From contig NZ_CP121467.1 in NCBI RefSeq assembly GCF_029691405.1, positions 1,798,001 through 1,862,000 on the forward strand: DNA of 64,000 nucleotides, in the 5' to 3' direction. The notes beneath the pieces were generated by a model. That model was not told where the DNA came from. It worked only from the letters and a program-made list of their open reading frames with translations, and did no database searches. Positions 36,736 to 45,484 of this stretch are shown here, in pieces (the stretch's first letter is position 1; the number at the start of each line of letters is the position of its first letter). The position numbers were made by a program, and so were the translations under genes. The stretch comes from Streptococcus sp. D7B5. Lineage in GTDB: Bacteria > Bacillota > Bacilli > Lactobacillales > Streptococcaceae.

Positions 36736-37730
36736 AAAATCAATCGTATCTGTTAATCGGGCTGACTTCTCTCCTTTTTATCCTCTTTTTGACCAATAGT
36801 CTACTTGATATTCTCAATCTTGATTGGTCCTATTTGCTACAAGATATCGAAAAACTGGAAAAGTTAATCTTCTTGATCTTGGTCTTTAGCCTTTCCATGT
36901 CCTTCTTCTTTGTCCTTTTTTGGCGCGTGATGGAAGAAATTTCTCGCAGAAAAATGCAGGTTAATCTCAAGCGACTCATAGCAGGAAAAGAGGTGGTTGC
37001 CTTTGCAGATCCAGACTTGGATGCCAGTTTTAAGTCCTTGTCTGGCAAGCTTAACCTCTTGACAGAGGCTGTTCAAAAGGCTGAAAATCAAAGCCTGGTC
37101 AAGGAAGAAGCAATCATCGAGAAAGAAAGGAAGCGGATAGCACGTGACCTGCACGATACGGTTAGTCAGGAGTTGTTTGCGGCTCATATGATTTTATCAG
37201 GTGTCAGTCAGCAGGCTTTGAAGCTGGATAGAGAAAAGATGCAGACCCAGTTGCAAAGTGTTGCAGCTATCCTTGAAACAGCCCAGAAAGATTTGCGGGT
37301 CTTGCTCCTACATTTGCGACCTGTTGAGTTGGAAGAGAAGAGTTTGGTTGAGGGGATTCAAATCCTCTTAAAAGAGCTTGAGGACAAGAGTGATCTCAAG
37401 GTTAGTCTCAAGCAAAATGTATCTAAATTGCCCAAGAAGATTGAAGAGCACATCTTCCGTATTCTTCAGGAGTTGATCAGCAATACCCTTCGCCATGCCC
37501 AGGCATCTTGTCTAGATGTCTACCTCTATCAGACAGATGTTGAAGTGCAGCTGAAGGTGGTGGATAATGGGATTGGTTTCCAGTTAGGGAGTTTAGACGA
37601 CTTGAGTTATGGACTGCGAAATATCAAGGAGCGAGTCGAAGATATGGCAGGAACGGTTCAACTTTTGACAGCTCCAAAGCAAGGACTGGCGGTTGATATC
37701 CGTATTCCCCTGCTAGACAAGGAATCATAA
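36732..37730 (+). CDS. liaS: Sensor histidine kinase LiaS/HK03
   Basis: A 332-residue NarL-type (HPK7) kinase. Two N-terminal membrane helices (about 6-25 and 43-65) with a short external loop fit an intramembrane-sensing kinase. The phosphorylated His is in ERKRIARDLHDTVSQELFA, followed by HATPase_c with ISNTLRHAQAS and DNGIGF. It overlaps liaF (ATGA) and precedes liaR by 10 bases. Likely responds to lipid II-targeting antibiotics, by family knowledge. Confidence 0.93.
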   Translation: MKNQSYLLIGLTSLLFILFLTNSLLDILNLDWSYLLQDIEKLEKLIFLILVFSLSMSFFFVLFWRVMEEISRRKMQVNLKRLIAGKEVVAFADPDLDASFKSLSGKLNLLTEAVQKAENQSLVKEEAIIEKERKRIARDLHDTVSQELFAAHMILSGVSQQALKLDREKMQTQLQSVAAILETAQKDLRVLLLHLRPVELEEKSLVEGIQILLKELEDKSDLKVSLKQNVSKLPKKIEEHIFRILQELISNTLRHAQASCLDVYLYQTDVEVQLKVVDNGIGFQLGSLDDLSYGLRNIKERVEDMAGTVQLLTAPKQGLAVDIRIPLLDKES

Positions 37731-37740
37731 AGGAGTAGAG

Positions 37741-38373
37741 ATGAAAATTTTACTTGTAGATGACCATGAAATGGTCCGATTGGGCTTGAAAAGCTACTTT
37801 GACCTCCAAGACGATGTAGAAGTTGTGGGCGAGGCTGCCAATGGGGCTCAAGGTATTGACTTGGCCTTGGAACTGCGTCCAGATGTCATTGTCATGGATA
37901 TCGTCATGCCTGAGATGAATGGGATTGATGCAACCTTGGCCATCCTCAAAGAATGGCCTGAAGCCAAGATTTTGATTGTGACTTCTTACCTAGACAATGA
38001 AAAAATCATGCCGGTCTTGAACGCGGGTGCTAAAGGCTATATGCTCAAGACTTCAAGTGCGGACGAACTGCTCCATGCTGTTCGTAAGGTTGCCGCTGGT
38101 GAGCTTGCTATTGAACAAGAGGTCAGCAAGAAGGTCGAATACCACCGCAATCATATGGAGCTTCATGAGGATCTGACTGCGCGTGAGCGAGACGTACTCC
38201 AACTCATCGCCAAGGGCTACGAAAATCAGCGGATTGCAGATGAACTCTTTATCTCTCTCAAGACGGTCAAGACCCACGTGTCCAACATCCTTGCCAAACT
38301 TGAAGTCAGCGATCGTACCCAGGCTGCGGTCTATGCCTTCCAGCACCACTTGGTGGGGCAGGAGGACTTTTAG
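37741..38373 (+). CDS. liaR: Response regulator LiaR/RR03
   Basis: A 210-residue NarL/FixJ regulator. Receiver domain with DDHEMVR acidic pocket, phosphoacceptor Asp in DVIVMDIVMPEM and Lys in YMLKTSS; C-terminal LuxR-type helix-turn-helix (LTARERDVLQLIAKGYENQRIA). It would bind boxes such as the one before liaF. Its stop codon is followed directly by the start of the AlkD-like gene. Confidence 0.95.
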   Translation: MKILLVDDHEMVRLGLKSYFDLQDDVEVVGEAANGAQGIDLALELRPDVIVMDIVMPEMNGIDATLAILKEWPEAKILIVTSYLDNEKIMPVLNAGAKGYMLKTSSADELLHAVRKVAAGELAIEQEVSKKVEYHRNHMELHEDLTARERDVLQLIAKGYENQRIADELFISLKTVKTHVSNILAKLEVSDRTQAAVYAFQHHLVGQEDF

Positions 38374-39030
38374 ATGAGTCTTGAAGATTTACTTGTGGAG
38401 CTAGAAGCAGCAAAAGACCCTGAGAAAGCAGGCCCAATGGAAGCCTATATGCGCCATCAATTTCCCTTTTTAGGGATTGCAGGTCCTGAAAGAAATGCCC
38501 TCTATAAAAAGTATTTTCCAGAAGCGAAAAAAACAAGAGTTATTGATTGGGATTTTGTAGACACTTGCTGGGCAAAGGAGCCAAGAGAATACCAATATGT
38601 AGCTGCCAACTATTTGAAAACTATGCAGTCTTATCTAACAGAGAATGATTTGCCTAATCTTGAGCGCCTGGTCGTGACCAAGTCCTGGTGGGATACGGTA
38701 GATATCCTAGATCGAATAGTAGGAAGTTTAGTATACGGCAAGCCAGAACTTGAAGAAATCATCCTCCAATGGAGCCTATCAGACAATATCTGGCTGAGGA
38801 GAGTCGCTATTGATCACCAGTTGTTAAGAAAAGAGAAGACCAATGTCCAGCTAATGGAAAAGGTCCTGCTCAACAATCTGGACCAGACAGAATTTTTTAT
38901 CAACAAAGCCATCGGCTGGGCTCTAAGAGACTACTCTAAAACCAATCCGGAATGGGTAGCAAGCTTCATCGAAAAAAACAGGGAAAGAATGGCTGAACTC
39001 AGTATCAAGGAAGCCAGCAAGTACCTTTAG
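38374..39030 (+). CDS. DNA alkylation repair (AlkD-like) HEAT-repeat protein
   Basis: A 218-residue all-helical protein of the AlkD/DNA alkylation repair family, which in characterised members removes bulky or cationic alkylated purines. Signals are FPFLGIAGPERN near residue 30, VTKSWWDTVDILD near residue 101, WLRRVAIDHQL and a C-terminal FFINKAIGWALRDYSKTNP segment. The start directly abuts the liaR stop, so it is probably co-transcribed with the stress operon. Whether it is an active glycosylase cannot be told. Confidence 0.9.
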   Translation: MSLEDLLVELEAAKDPEKAGPMEAYMRHQFPFLGIAGPERNALYKKYFPEAKKTRVIDWDFVDTCWAKEPREYQYVAANYLKTMQSYLTENDLPNLERLVVTKSWWDTVDILDRIVGSLVYGKPELEEIILQWSLSDNIWLRRVAIDHQLLRKEKTNVQLMEKVLLNNLDQTEFFINKAIGWALRDYSKTNPEWVASFIEKNRERMAELSIKEASKYL

Positions 39031-39055
39031 CATCATTGAAAAGCGCATTCATGAC

Positions 39056-39085
39056 TTGAAAATTAACCGTGGTTTATGCTATAAT
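39056..39085 (+). promoter_or_regulatory. tig promoter
   Basis: TTGAAA (39056-39061) and extended -10 TGC-TATAAT (core 39080-39085), 18 bases apart; AAGGAG ribosome binding site follows at 39107-39112. Confidence 0.8.
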
Positions 39086-39122
39086 AGACTGTATTTAAAA
39101 AATTTTAAGGAGAAATGACAGA

Positions 39123-40406
39123 ATGTCTGTATCATTTGAAAACAAAGAAACAAACCGTGGAGTCTTGACTTTCACTATCTCTCAAGACCAAATCAAACCA
39201 GAATTGGACCGTGTATTTAACTCAGTAAAGAAAACTCTTAACGTTCCTGGTTTCCGTAAAGGTCACCTTCCACGCCCTATCTTCGACCAAAAATTTGGTG
39301 AAGAAGCTCTTTATCAAGATGCAATGAACGCTCTTTTGCCAAATGCTTATGAAGCTGCAGTAAAAGAAGCTGGTCTTGAAGTCGTTGCGCAACCAAAAAT
39401 CGATGTGACTTCAATGGAAAAAGGTCAAGACTGGGTTATCACAGCTGAAGTCGTGACAAAACCTGAAGTAAAATTGGGCGACTACAAAAACCTTGAAGTA
39501 TCAGTAGATGTAGAAAAAGAAGTAACTGACGCTGACGTTGAAGAGCGTATCGAACGCGAACGCAACAACTTGGCTGAATTGGTTATCAAAGAAGGCGCTG
39601 CTGAAAATGGCGACACTGTTGTTATTGACTTCGTTGGTTCTATCGACGGTGTTGAATTTGACGGTGGAAAAGGTGAAAACTTCTCACTTGGACTTGGTTC
39701 AGGTCAATTCATCCCTGGTTTTGAAGACCAATTGGTTGGACACTCAGCTGGCGAAACTGTTGATGTTATCGTAACATTCCCAGAAGACTACCAAGCAGAA
39801 GACCTTGCAGGTAAAGAAGCTAAATTCGTAACAACTATCCACGAAGTAAAAGCTAAAGAAGTTCCAGCTCTTGACGATGAACTTGCAAAAGATATCGATG
39901 AAGAAGTGGAAACTCTTGACGAATTGAAAGAAAAATACCGCAAAGAATTGACTGCTGCGAAAGAAGAAGCATACAAAGATGCTGTTGAAGGTGCAGCAAT
40001 CGATAAAGCTGTAGAAAACGCTGAAATCGTAGAACTTCCAGAAGAAATGATTCACGAAGAAGTTCACCGTTCAGTAAATGAATTCCTTGGAAACTTGCAA
40101 CGTCAAGGGATCAACCCTGACATGTACTTCCAAATCACAGGAACTACTCAAGAAGACCTTCACAAACAATACGAGGCAGAAGCTGAATCACGTACCAAGA
40201 CTAACCTTGTTATCGAAGCAGTTGCCAAAGCTGAAGGATTTGACGCTTCAGAAGAAGAAATCCAAAAAGAAATCGAGCAATTGGCTGCAGATTACAACAT
40301 GGAAGTGGCCCAAGTTCAAAACTTGCTTTCAGCTGACATGTTGAAACACGATATCACTATCAAAAAAGCTGTTGAATTGATTACAAGCACAGCAACTGTA
40401 AAATAA
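39123..40406 (+). CDS. tig: Trigger factor, ribosome-associated chaperone
   Basis: Binds at the ribosomal exit tunnel and helps nascent chains fold. Full 427-residue length with N-terminal ribosome-binding domain ([18 protein letters not shown], the GFRxGxxP signature around residues 43-49), a central FKBP-type PPIase domain (about 150-245, [13 protein letters not shown]) and a helical C-terminal chaperone domain. It has its own strong promoter and terminator, so it is monocistronic. Confidence 0.98.
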   Translation: MSVSFENKETNRGVLTFTISQDQIKPELDRVFNSVKKTLNVPGFRKGHLPRPIFDQKFGEEALYQDAMNALLPNAYEAAVKEAGLEVVAQPKIDVTSMEKGQDWVITAEVVTKPEVKLGDYKNLEVSVDVEKEVTDADVEERIERERNNLAELVIKEGAAENGDTVVIDFVGSIDGVEFDGGKGENFSLGLGSGQFIPGFEDQLVGHSAGETVDVIVTFPEDYQAEDLAGKEAKFVTTIHEVKAKEVPALDDELAKDIDEEVETLDELKEKYRKELTAAKEEAYKDAVEGAAIDKAVENAEIVELPEEMIHEEVHRSVNEFLGNLQRQGINPDMYFQITGTTQEDLHKQYEAEAESRTKTNLVIEAVAKAEGFDASEEEIQKEIEQLAADYNMEVAQVQNLLSADMLKHDITIKKAVELITSTATVK

Positions 40407-40420
40407 TCTTAAAAGATAAA

Positions 40421-40446
40421 AAGCCCACCTGACTAGGTGGGTTTTC
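40421..40446. terminator. Terminator between tig and recD2
   Basis: CCCACCT and AGGTGGG (40424-40430, 40435-40441) with flanking A and T residues make a hairpin usable from both directions between convergent genes. Confidence 0.85.
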
Positions 40447-40453
40447 TGCTGGT

Positions 40454-42823
40454 CTATTTTCCAAAAATCAATTTGAGGTCTGCGTCTGTAATCCCGATCA
40501 TGGCTGGAATACTAGACCAGTTTTCCTCGGTGAGGATGTAGGATTGTCCAGAGTCACTTGCTGTGGTAGTTTCAGAGAAGGCTTGTTTACTTTCTTCAAT
40601 ATTATTTTCAATTAAATCACTGAAGCGCTCAATCAGATAGGTCTTGCGAGCAGTCCCGATATGCTTGACTGCATAGTCAAAGGCCTGTAATTCACCAAGA
40701 AGGATGAGCTTGCTCTTGGCCCGTGTGATAGCTGTGTAGATGAGATTCCGCTCCAGCATGCGCTTGCTAGCACTGGTGATGGGCAGGATGACAACAGGAA
40801 ACTCACTTCCTTGAGACTTATGGATACTCATGGCATAGGCTAGTCGAATCTTGTACCATTCGTTACGTGGGTAGATGACCTCATTGCCATCAAAATCAAT
40901 GACAATCTCATCTTGTTTGGACTCGGTGTATTTTCCAGGAATCAGATCTGTGATGTAGCCTAGGTCTCCATTAAAGATATTGACTTCGGCATCGTTGACT
41001 AGGTGAATGACCTTGTCCCCTGTTCGATAGTGACACTGAGTGGCTTCAAAACTCACTTGTCCTTTTTGGTGAGGATTGAGCAGGTCTTGCATGAGTTGGT
41101 TGATGGCGTCAATACCAGCAGTTCCTCGATACATAGGCGCCAGCACCTGAATATCGCGAGCCGGAATGCCACTTCTGAGGGCAGCACCGAGGATTTTCTC
41201 AATGGTAGCTGGGATATGGCCACTAGCGATTTCAAAGTAGGAACGGTCTGCCTTTTTCTGAGTAAAGTCAGCTGGCAAGATGCCTTGTCGAATTTGACTA
41301 GCCAAGGTAACGATGGTTGATTCCTCGCTCTGACGGTAAATCCGTTCTAAGCGAGTCTGAGGAATCAGGGGTATCTGGAGCAGGTCAGCCAGGACTTGTC
41401 CGGGACTAACAGAAGGTAGCTGGTCGCTATCGCCCACGATGAGAATTTTACTGTTAGAAGAAATGTTGGAGAAGAGTTGGTTGGCTAGCCAAGTATCCAC
41501 CATGGAAAACTCATCTACAATGATAAAATCGGCATCCAGATAATCATCTAGATGACTGGTATCATCGTCTCCCGTCATCCCCAAATGGCGGTGGATAGTA
41601 GCACTTGGCAATCCTGTCAATTCATTCATGCGCCGAGCTGCTCGACCAGTTGGTGCGGCGAGAAGGATAGGTAAGTTGCTCTTTTTCTTGAGTTCGAGTC
41701 CTTCAAGCAGGGCATAGACAGCGATAATCCCATTGATAACAGTCGTCTTACCAGTACCAGGTCCTCCTGTCAAGATAAAGACCTTGTTCTGGATAGCGTC
41801 ACAGATAGCCTGTTTTTGAATGCTATCGTACTGAATCCCCAGTTCTTGCTCGACAGTAGCGATATGCTTTTGAATGGTTTCCAAATCCTGATTTTTCTGC
41901 TTTTCTTTTTCGAGGATACGAACCAAGTGACTGCGAATGCCTTCTTCAGCGAAAAAGAGGCTGTTATCAAAGATTTTGGTATCAATCTGCTGAACCTTGT
42001 CCTCTTCAATTAGATGAGATAATTCCTGAGCTACTTGACTGGGGTCTAGTTCCACAGGACGGGAAGACTCGAGGAGAGTCAGGGTTTGTTCCAGCAAATC
42101 TCGGGCTTCCATATAGGTATCGCCTGTATCCATACATCCCTGAAAAAGACTGTGGACAAGGCCAGCACGGAAGCGTTCAGGAGCTTGACTTTCGATGCCT
42201 AGCTCGGCAGCTAATTGGTCAGCAATGGTAAAACCCAAACCCTTGATATCCTCAACCAGTTGGTAGGGATAATTTTCGACAATACCCAGCGTTTCTTCCT
42301 TGTAAAAGTCTTGAATCTGAAAGGCCAGTTTATTGGGAATGCCGTAGTTGGCAAGTTTTGCCAAGACCATTTCTGTCCCATAGTTGAGACGGAGGGTGGA
42401 GACAAAAGCCTCACGGTTTTTGGCAGAGAGTCCAGCAATGCTTTCCAGCTTTTCAGGATGCTCCAGAATTTCGTCTATGGTATTGTCACCGTAGCTATCA
42501 ACGATTTTCTGGGCAGTTTTGAGTCCAATTCCCTTGAAATGGCTACTAGAAAAATACTTGACTAGACCCTTACTAGTGGGTTTTGCTCGCTCATAACGAC
42601 TGATCTGTAGCTGTTCTCCATACTTGGAGTGCTGAACGATTTGCCCCCAAAAAGTGTAGTCTTCACCCTCAATCACGTCAGCCATGGTTCCTGTAACGAT
42701 GATTTCAAAATCGTCAAAGTCCTCCGCATTGGTATCTTCGATATCTAGGAGCAAGATGCGATAGAAATTACTGACATTTTCAAAAATAATGCGTTCAATG
42801 GTGCCTGAAAAATAAACTTCCAT
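40454..42823 (-). CDS. recD2: RecD2-family ATP-dependent DNA helicase
   Basis: A 789-residue SF1B 5'-3' helicase of the stand-alone RecD2 type, found in organisms where RecD is not part of RecBCD. The N-terminal region has helix-hairpin-helix elements (FKGIGLKTAQKIVD, IKGLGFTIADQLA). Walker A is LTGGPGTGKTT, Walker B-like VDEFSMVD, followed by IVGDSDQLPSV and the C-terminal motif SIHKSQGSEFPVV. It lies downstream of lepB and rnhC on the same strand, with a hairpin between it and lepB. Confidence 0.95.
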   Translation of the reverse strand: MEVYFSGTIERIIFENVSNFYRILLLDIEDTNAEDFDDFEIIVTGTMADVIEGEDYTFWGQIVQHSKYGEQLQISRYERAKPTSKGLVKYFSSSHFKGIGLKTAQKIVDSYGDNTIDEILEHPEKLESIAGLSAKNREAFVSTLRLNYGTEMVLAKLANYGIPNKLAFQIQDFYKEETLGIVENYPYQLVEDIKGLGFTIADQLAAELGIESQAPERFRAGLVHSLFQGCMDTGDTYMEARDLLEQTLTLLESSRPVELDPSQVAQELSHLIEEDKVQQIDTKIFDNSLFFAEEGIRSHLVRILEKEKQKNQDLETIQKHIATVEQELGIQYDSIQKQAICDAIQNKVFILTGGPGTGKTTVINGIIAVYALLEGLELKKKSNLPILLAAPTGRAARRMNELTGLPSATIHRHLGMTGDDDTSHLDDYLDADFIIVDEFSMVDTWLANQLFSNISSNSKILIVGDSDQLPSVSPGQVLADLLQIPLIPQTRLERIYRQSEESTIVTLASQIRQGILPADFTQKKADRSYFEIASGHIPATIEKILGAALRSGIPARDIQVLAPMYRGTAGIDAINQLMQDLLNPHQKGQVSFEATQCHYRTGDKVIHLVNDAEVNIFNGDLGYITDLIPGKYTESKQDEIVIDFDGNEVIYPRNEWYKIRLAYAMSIHKSQGSEFPVVILPITSASKRMLERNLIYTAITRAKSKLILLGELQAFDYAVKHIGTARKTYLIERFSDLIENNIEESKQAFSETTTASDSGQSYILTEENWSSIPAMIGITDADLKLIFGK

Positions 42824-42908
42824 AGGTTTCCTTTACATGAGTTCGTGAGAATTGGTCTCTTGTCCACTTTGAAAAAACTAGATGACGAAAAGTTTTTTCT
42901 CACAATAG

Positions 42909-42941
42909 AAAAAGAGACTGAGACTTAGCATTCTCGGCCTC
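42909..42941 (-). terminator. Hairpin between lepB and recD2
   Basis: On the minus strand GAGGCCGAGA pairs with TCTCAGTCTC (one mismatch, one wobble) and is followed by five T residues. It may end or attenuate the rnhC-lepB transcript. Confidence 0.75.
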
Positions 42942-42950
42942 TTCCTTATC

Positions 42951-43565
42951 TTAAAATGTTCCGATACGGTTGAGTGGCCAGAAACGGAATTTTGCTTCGC
43001 CTTTGATTTCGCTGGCCTTGAAGGTACCGACATGGCGGCTGTCGCTAGAGACGAGACGATCGTCACCAAGGAGAAGGTACTCGCCTTGAGGGACTGTAAA
43101 GCTGAAGCTGGTATTGGAATTGACATCGACCGTAAAGGCTTGTGCTTTTTGAGCAAGTTCTCTAAAGTAAACTCCTTTGTTTCCTTCGAATCCCTTTCCA
43201 GTATAGGTGTTTTGCAACTTTTCTGTTTTGAACAAGTTGAGGTATTCAGCTAGGTAGGGTTCATCTGTTTCTTTATCGTTGATAAAGAGTTTGTCATTTT
43301 CGTAGCGGATGGTATCACCAGGCATGCCGATGACCCTTTTGACAATGTCTTTATTTCCGTCTTCCTCATGCGCAACTACAATGTCGAAGCGGTCAATTGG
43401 GAGGTGTTTAACAACGAAGAGAACTTCTCCGTCGGCTAGGGTAGGGTCCATAGAGTGTCCTTCCACACGGACATTGCTCCATAGAAAGATGCGGCTAAGA
43501 CCTACCAGGGCGATAATCAGGAAGAAAACTCCCCATTCTTTTATAAATGATTTTAAATAGTTCAT
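42951..43565 (-). CDS. lepB: Signal peptidase I
   Basis: Membrane serine protease that removes signal peptides from exported proteins. It is 204 residues long with one N-terminal membrane helix (about 9-29). The Ser-Lys dyad is Ser38 (VEGHSMDPTL) and Lys76 (DIVKRVIGMPGD). Box E-type motif is LLGDDRLVSSDSRHVG. Three bases separate it from rnhC upstream, so the two share a transcript. Confidence 0.97.
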   Translation of the reverse strand: MNYLKSFIKEWGVFFLIIALVGLSRIFLWSNVRVEGHSMDPTLADGEVLFVVKHLPIDRFDIVVAHEEDGNKDIVKRVIGMPGDTIRYENDKLFINDKETDEPYLAEYLNLFKTEKLQNTYTGKGFEGNKGVYFRELAQKAQAFTVDVNSNTSFSFTVPQGEYLLLGDDRLVSSDSRHVGTFKASEIKGEAKFRFWPLNRIGTF

Positions 43566-43568
43566 GGT

Positions 43569-44450
43569 TTACCTCTGTAGAAGTTTTTTTGCTTTTTCAG
43601 TGTTTTTAAAATGCAGTTTGGCGCAGAAATGAAGCCCCTTCATACCATAGGCTTGAAGGATTTTGCTTGCAACCTTATCAGATGCAGTTCCAGCGCCACT
43701 TGGCAGTTGATAGCCTAGTTCTCGTCCAAGATTTTCCAAGTTTTCAAGGAAGAGATCCCGCGCGATGATGGAGCTAACTGCAACAGCCAGGTATTTGCCC
43801 TCAGCTTTTTCTTCCAAAGTGATCTTGTTTGGAAAATGATTGGCTTCTTGCGCCAAGTACTTGTCATAGTTTTTAGGACTTGTAAAAGCATCAATGACGA
43901 TTTTTTCTGGCTGGACTCCTTTTTGAAGCAGGAGAAAAATAGCCTGATTGTGAAGGGCAACTTTGACAGAAACAGCATTGTAACGCTCTCCGATAACTTC
44001 GTTGTACTTGCTCGGTGAAAGGAGGAGCGCTTGGTGCTGGATTTTTTCCTTGAGGATAGGGGCAATCTGACGAATCTTTTGGTCTGTCAGAGTCTTGGAA
44101 TCCCCCACGCTGAGTTTTCGCAAGAAGTCGTGCTGGTCAGGTGTCACGAAGGAAGCCACGACAGCCAGTCCACCAAAGTAGGAACCATTTCCCACCTCAT
44201 CAGTCCCAATCATAGGAAAATCTTGACCACTGTTTTCTTGTTGAACTTGATAACCAAAGAAACTAGCGTATTGCTCCGCCATTTCGCCCTGGAGGAGAAC
44301 TTTTCCAGAAGTATAGATGGAAACCGTTGCCTGAGGCAGGCGCAAAAAATAGCGGATATAGGGATTTTTACTAGGACTGAGAGCCTTCTGATACTGACTT
44401 AAAAAGCTCTGAATTTTCTCTTCACTTGGTGTGAGTGTGATACTTGCCAT
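43569..44450 (-). CDS. rnhC: Ribonuclease HIII
   Basis: Degrades RNA in RNA-DNA hybrids. At 293 residues it has the N-terminal TBP-like substrate-binding domain of RNase HIII and the catalytic motif [13 protein letters not shown] with Asp84-Glu85, plus later acidic residues in [14 protein letters not shown]. The presence of the N-terminal extension separates it from RNase HII. It diverges from zapA; a TACAAT box with upstream TGG lies on the minus strand at 44458-44466. Confidence 0.96.
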   Translation of the reverse strand: MASITLTPSEEKIQSFLSQYQKALSPSKNPYIRYFLRLPQATVSIYTSGKVLLQGEMAEQYASFFGYQVQQENSGQDFPMIGTDEVGNGSYFGGLAVVASFVTPDQHDFLRKLSVGDSKTLTDQKIRQIAPILKEKIQHQALLLSPSKYNEVIGERYNAVSVKVALHNQAIFLLLQKGVQPEKIVIDAFTSPKNYDKYLAQEANHFPNKITLEEKAEGKYLAVAVSSIIARDLFLENLENLGRELGYQLPSGAGTASDKVASKILQAYGMKGLHFCAKLHFKNTEKAKKLLQR

Positions 44451-44490
44451 AGTCTCTATTGTACCACAAAAGCAGGAGAATTGGTAAAAA

Positions 44491-44519
44491 CTGACAAAGT
44501 TAGCGAAATTTGGTATAAT
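44491..44519 (+). promoter_or_regulatory. zapA-cvpA promoter
   Basis: CTGACA (44491-44496) and extended -10 TGG-TATAAT (core 44514-44519), 17 bases apart. Confidence 0.75.
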
Positions 44520-44536
44520 ATCGTGAGGTGAATTTT

Positions 44537-44839
44537 ATGGCAAATCTAAATCGATATAAGTTTACATTCGGGAAAAAGACATTAACCTTGACAACCGAGC
44601 ATGACAACCTCTTTATGGAGGAAATTGCCAAGGTTGCGACTGAAAAATACCAAGCAATTAAAGAACAAATGCCTGGGGCGGATGATGAAACCATTGCGCT
44701 TCTTTTGGCGGTCAATTGTCTGTCTACACAACTCAACCGTGAGATTGAATTTGATGACAAGGAGCAAGAGTTGTTAGAACTCCGCCACAAGTTGATTGCT
44801 GTCAAACAAGAACAGAGCAAGATTGAGGACTCCCTATGA
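44537..44839 (+). CDS. zapA: Cell division protein ZapA
   Basis: A 100-residue FtsZ-associated protein that bundles protofilaments. The ATG at 44537 follows GAGGTG at a normal distance; the upstream GTG at 44528 overlaps that site. The N-terminal globular part (KFTFGKKTLTLTTEHDNLFMEEIAK) leads into a long C-terminal coiled coil. It overlaps cvpA by four bases. The zapA-cvpA-mutS2 order is widespread in Firmicutes. Confidence 0.88.
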   Translation: MANLNRYKFTFGKKTLTLTTEHDNLFMEEIAKVATEKYQAIKEQMPGADDETIALLLAVNCLSTQLNREIEFDDKEQELLELRHKLIAVKQEQSKIEDSL

Positions 44840-45384
44840 TTTCAATCCTACTCTTATTGGTTCTGGCTTGGGGCTTTTACATCGGCTACCGTAGAGGTTT
44901 GGTCCTGCAAGTTTATTATTTCCTCGTGGCAGTGATTTCAGCCTTTGTTGCGGGACAGTTTTATAAATCACTGGGCGATCATTTCCACTTGCTTGTCCCT
45001 TATGCCAATCCTCAGGAAGGACAGGGCACCTTTTTCTTCCCTTCAGACCAGCTGTTTCACCTAGACAAGGTCTTTTATGCAGGCCTAGCCTACCTTTTAG
45101 TTTTCGGAATTTGTTATAGCATCGGACGTTTTATCGGTTTGTTCCTGCACTTGATTCCAACTAAAAAGCTCGATGTCAAATGGTTGCGTATCGGATCAGG
45201 CCTTTTGTCTCTATTGGTAACCTTATTTGTCTTGCAAATGGCTTTGACCATCCTTGCAACAGTGCCTCTGGCAGTCATTCAAAATTCACTCGAAAAAAGT
45301 ACAGTAGCCAAACACATCATCCAAAGTGTCCCTTTTACGACAAACCTTATCAAACAACTCTGGGTGACAAATTTAATCGGATAA
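44836..45384 (+). CDS. cvpA: CvpA family membrane protein
   Basis: A 182-residue protein with about four hydrophobic segments, matching the CvpA/colicin V production family (GFYIGYRRGLVLQVYYF at the N terminus, GRFIGLFLHLIP in the middle). In other bacteria CvpA has been tied to envelope homeostasis; its role in streptococci is unknown. Translation is coupled to zapA through ATGA. Confidence 0.85.
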   Translation: MISILLLLVLAWGFYIGYRRGLVLQVYYFLVAVISAFVAGQFYKSLGDHFHLLVPYANPQEGQGTFFFPSDQLFHLDKVFYAGLAYLLVFGICYSIGRFIGLFLHLIPTKKLDVKWLRIGSGLLSLLVTLFVLQMALTILATVPLAVIQNSLEKSTVAKHIIQSVPFTTNLIKQLWVTNLIG

Positions 45385-45417
45385 AAAGGGCGGGATTTTT
45401 CCTAGCCCTTTGTTTAC
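45385..45417 (+). terminator. Probable terminator after cvpA
   Basis: AAAGGGC (45385-45391) pairs with GCCCTTT (45405-45411), followed by a weak T-rich tract. Its modest T run suggests incomplete termination. Confidence 0.55.
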
Positions 45418-45447
45418 AGATTGGACGACTAGGTCAAAACCTCTAGT

Positions 45448-45456
45448 TGCTATAAT
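45448..45456 (+). promoter_or_regulatory. Extended -10 promoter of mutS2
   Basis: TGC-TATAAT (core 45451-45456) 29 bases before the start. No good -35; extended -10 elements often work without one. Confidence 0.6.
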
Positions 45457-45484
45457 CTTGTAAACCAGTATACAAGGAAAAAAT

